A stretch of DNA of 64,000 nucleotides from an uncultured Clostridia bacterium (GTDB lineage: Bacteria; Bacillota; Clostridia; Oscillospirales; Acutalibacteraceae): assembly GCA_946186665.1 (NCBI GenBank), contig CAMHOE010000006.1, forward strand, positions 1-64,000, given 5' to 3'. Numbering within the stretch: the first letter of the stretch is position 1; each line of letters opens with the position of its first letter. The notes beneath the pieces were generated by a model. That model made no database searches, was not told the DNA's origin, and was given only the letters and a program-made list of their open reading frames with translations. This document shows, piece by piece, positions 61,847 to 64,000 of the stretch. A program made the position numbers and the translations under genes.

Positions 61847-62977
61847 ATGTACCAGATCAAAGGAAAAATCGACACTACAAATGCAGCAGCATTCGAGAAG
61901 GAAATTATGGCGGCAAAGCCTGCGGAGCTTGATGCTTCAGAGCTTGAATACATCTCCAGTGCAGGACTGCGTGTTCTTCTCAAGCTTGCAAAGGCTGTGG
62001 GTGATGTTACTGTAAATAATGTCAGCAGCGAAGTCTATGAGATTTTCAATGTGACAGGATTTACTGAAATACTGAATGTAAAGAAGGCACTGAGAGAGGT
62101 ATCAATCGAAGGCTGTGAAATGATAGGTGCAGGCGGATATGGCTCTGTCTATCGTATTGATGCTGAAACCATTGTCAAGGTTTATCATAACGCTTCGCTG
62201 GAGTTTATCGAAAAGGAGCGTGAGCTTTCAAAGAGGGCATTTCTGCTCGGTGTTCCCACTGCTATCTCATTTGATACCGTCAAGGTGGGCGAACAGTACG
62301 GCGTTGTTTATGAGATGCTTGATGCCAGTACGGTAGCCCAGCTCATTAATTCCGATCCTTCAAAGCTTCCGCAGCTCGGACAGCTTAGTGCTGTAACGCT
62401 GAAAAAGCTTCATTCGATCAAAATTGAAAACAATGAATTCCCGAACAAAAAGGAAACCTTCATTGAATGGATAAAAAGCATCGAAAAATATATCCAGCCG
62501 GAGGAAGCTCAGTCAATGATCTCATATATTGAAAGCGTCCCCGACCGTGACACCTTCCTGCACAGTGATTACAATTCCAAGAATGTTATGGTCAAGGACG
62601 GCGAGGTTCTGCTTATTGATATAGGTGATGCAGCAGTCGGTCATCCTGCTTTTGATATTGCAGGTCTGATGCTTTCTTACCTGATACTTCCCAAGGCAGC
62701 AGGCGCTCCCGAGCGTGCAAGAGCACTTATGGGCTTTGATCTTTCATTGGCACAGAATATGTGGGGTGTAATGTGCGGTACATACTTTATGACCGGCGAC
62801 CCGAATGAGATCAAGAGAATAACAGGTATGCTTATGCCCCTTGCTCTGTTCCTTATGACATACCATGCTTTCCATCATGGCGTGCTGGATGATGAAGCGA
62901 TCGCTGTGCGTGTAAACCACCTCATAAGAGGGCAGCTTCTCCCGGCGATCAAAAATGCACAGCCGATAGATTTCTGA
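61847..62977 (+). CDS. STAS domain fused to aminoglycoside-kinase-like domain (2)
   Basis: The 376-aa product repeats the architecture of its neighbour: STAS (~1-83, almost identical in protein) and a diverged APH-like kinase with GAGGYGSVYRIDAETIVKVY, GVVYEMLDAST, the loop LHSDYNSKNVMV and LLIDIGDAAVGHPAFDIAG. The catalytic Asp and Asn are kept. STAS halves are nearly identical and kinase halves are not, which suggests one STAS partner and two kinase targets. Ribosome site CGGAGG. Confidence 0.92.
   Translation: MYQIKGKIDTTNAAAFEKEIMAAKPAELDASELEYISSAGLRVLLKLAKAVGDVTVNNVSSEVYEIFNVTGFTEILNVKKALREVSIEGCEMIGAGGYGSVYRIDAETIVKVYHNASLEFIEKERELSKRAFLLGVPTAISFDTVKVGEQYGVVYEMLDASTVAQLINSDPSKLPQLGQLSAVTLKKLHSIKIENNEFPNKKETFIEWIKSIEKYIQPEEAQSMISYIESVPDRDTFLHSDYNSKNVMVKDGEVLLIDIGDAAVGHPAFDIAGLMLSYLILPKAAGAPERARALMGFDLSLAQNMWGVMCGTYFMTGDPNEIKRITGMLMPLALFLMTYHAFHHGVLDDEAIAVRVNHLIRGQLLPAIKNAQPIDF
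61907..62010 (+). repeat. 104-bp exact repeat, copy 2 (STAS coding region)
   Basis: Identical to 60756-60859; see that entry. Confidence 0.95.
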
Positions 62978-62998
62978 TAAACGAAAGGGTTGAATAAT

Positions 62999-64000
62999 AT
63001 GAAAAAGAAAGCTTTATCTTTATTTATCTCTGCCGTAATGCTTACATCGGTATTTGCAATACCTGCGGCAGCAGCACCGACAGATGATTATCTGTCATCT
63101 ATGACAACAGAGGATAAAATCAGCCAGATGATAATGCCTGCTTTCCGCTACAGAACTGATGATGAAGGCAACAATACAAATGTTACTGAAATAACCGATG
63201 ATATTGAGGCGGCACTCGAAAAACACAGCTTCGGCGGTGTTATCCTGTTCGGTCAGAATACTCCGACCAATGAGGGAACCATACGCCTTACAGATGCTCT
63301 GCAAAAGGCAAATGCAAAGGGCGGCAGTCGTCCGCAGCTTCTTATTTCTATCGACCAGGAGGGCGGCAATGTCACACGTCTGGGACAGGGTACTGTTATG
63401 CCGGGAAATATGGCACTTGGCGCAGCGAATGATACAAGCCTCACTAAGGAGGCCGCCTCTATGATAGGCAGTGAGCTTGCAGCACTTGGTATTAATGCAG
63501 ATTTTGCTCCCGATGTGGATGTCAACAATAATCCTGCAAATCCTATTATCGGTGTCCGTTCATTCTCGGATGATCCTCAGATCGTCGCAGAGCAGGGTGC
63601 AGCATTTGTTCAGGCACTTAATGAACAGGGAGTTATCTCCACGCTCAAGCATTTCCCCGGTCACGGCGATACGGATACCGACAGTCATACAGGTCTGCCT
63701 CTTATCAACAAAAGCTATGACGAGATCAGACAAAACGAGCTTGTTTCGTTCCAGGCTTGTATTGATGCGGGATCACAGATGATAATGACAGCCCATATAC
63801 AGTATCCTCAGATAGAAACAAATACATATAAGTCGAAGCTGACAGGCGAGGATATTTATCTTCCTGCTACACTTTCAAAGACGATCATAACCGACATCCT
63901 GCGCGGAGATATGGGTTATAACGGAGTTGTTATCACCGATGCTATGGAGATGGATGCCATAGCAAAGCATTTTGATAAATATGATGCCGCAAAGATGGCA
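62999..64000 (+). CDS. Secreted family 3 glycoside hydrolase (partial)
   Basis: The gene starts at ATG 62999 after GAAAGGG and runs off the window (334 codons seen). It has a Sec signal peptide (MKKKALSLFISAVMLTSVFA, cut near AAA) and the GH3 N-terminal barrel with FGGVILFGQN, SIDQEGGNVTRLG, KHFPGHGDTDTDSH and the Asp nucleophile in VITDAMEMDA. KHFPGHGDT is typical of NagZ-like beta-N-acetylglucosaminidases acting on muropeptides. This fits the envelope-remodelling theme of the operon upstream, 20 bp after whose last gene it starts. Confidence 0.93.
   Translation, partial: MKKKALSLFISAVMLTSVFAIPAAAAPTDDYLSSMTTEDKISQMIMPAFRYRTDDEGNNTNVTEITDDIEAALEKHSFGGVILFGQNTPTNEGTIRLTDALQKANAKGGSRPQLLISIDQEGGNVTRLGQGTVMPGNMALGAANDTSLTKEAASMIGSELAALGINADFAPDVDVNNNPANPIIGVRSFSDDPQIVAEQGAAFVQALNEQGVISTLKHFPGHGDTDTDSHTGLPLINKSYDEIRQNELVSFQACIDAGSQMIMTAHIQYPQIETNTYKSKLTGEDIYLPATLSKTIITDILRGDMGYNGVVITDAMEMDAIAKHFDKYDAAKMA

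Overview
The window comes from a low-to-moderate GC, anaerobic, Gram-positive Firmicute, most likely a Ruminococcus or close Oscillospiraceae relative (inference). The signs are the phoH-ybeY-dgkA-era-yqzL-recO housekeeping order, AGGAGG-type ribosome sites, several lipobox lipoproteins, a cell-wall-anchored repeat protein, two radical SAM enzymes, a decayed hybrid-cluster-protein gene and a Nif11-like/double-glycine peptide system.

Layout. (1) 140-7042, minus strand: core genes mutS2, recO, yqzL-like, era, dgkA, ybeY, phoH. (2) 7615-7839: two tRNA-Ser genes. They are followed by a decayed accessory zone with an IS200-type transposase relic, a frameshifted RelE-like toxin and its antitoxin, and an unknown 315-aa protein. 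(3) 10578-24419, minus strand: a tightly packed seven-gene operon encoding a 2259-aa SF1 helicase-nuclease (DUF4011 type), a Ser/Thr kinase, a coiled-coil MSGPK protein, an FHA/zinc-ribbon protein, a small radical SAM enzyme, a ClpB-like AAA ATPase and a PP2C phosphatase. It looks like a phosphorylation-controlled nucleic-acid processing or defence system and is the first main candidate for an undescribed system. (4) 24720-31452, plus strand: bcp, sfsA, nfo, three L-2-amino-thiazoline-4-carboxylate-hydrolase-like paralogues interleaved with membrane proteins, and an esterase. (5) 31489-32027: relics of hcp and of a Crp/Fnr regulator.

(6) 32100-62977 is a large secretion, signalling and cell-envelope locus and the second main candidate. 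It encodes seven peptide precursors with near-identical 52-aa leaders ending in Gly-Gly and with cores that look like small zinc ribbons. With them are a radical SAM/SPASM enzyme, a peptidase-containing ABC exporter, a second NHLP-type ABC exporter, a short HlyD-like protein, a HipA-fold kinase and an HExxH protein. A LytS-type histidine kinase and a response regulator with a winged-helix/BTAD-like output lie in the middle. Four promoters share one architecture: two tandem copies of the 11-mer TTTGTTGGACA, exactly 8 bp, then a -10 box. They precede the histidine kinase gene, a lipoprotein operon (alpha/beta hydrolase, MTA/SAH nucleosidase, DacA-like), a long operon (VanY-like, acetolactate decarboxylase-HAD fusion, HAD lipoprotein, STAS, RsbW-like, SpoIIE-like, tyrosine phosphatase, two STAS-aminoglycoside-kinase-like fusions), and a relic of the kinase 5' end that points toward the exporter operon.

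(7) 62999-64000: the start of a secreted family 3 glycoside hydrolase that runs off the window. Inferred overall picture: the two-component system switches on peptide production and export together with envelope remodelling and a partner-switching phosphorelay. All functional links are inference from gene context and shared promoters. No database search or computation was run.
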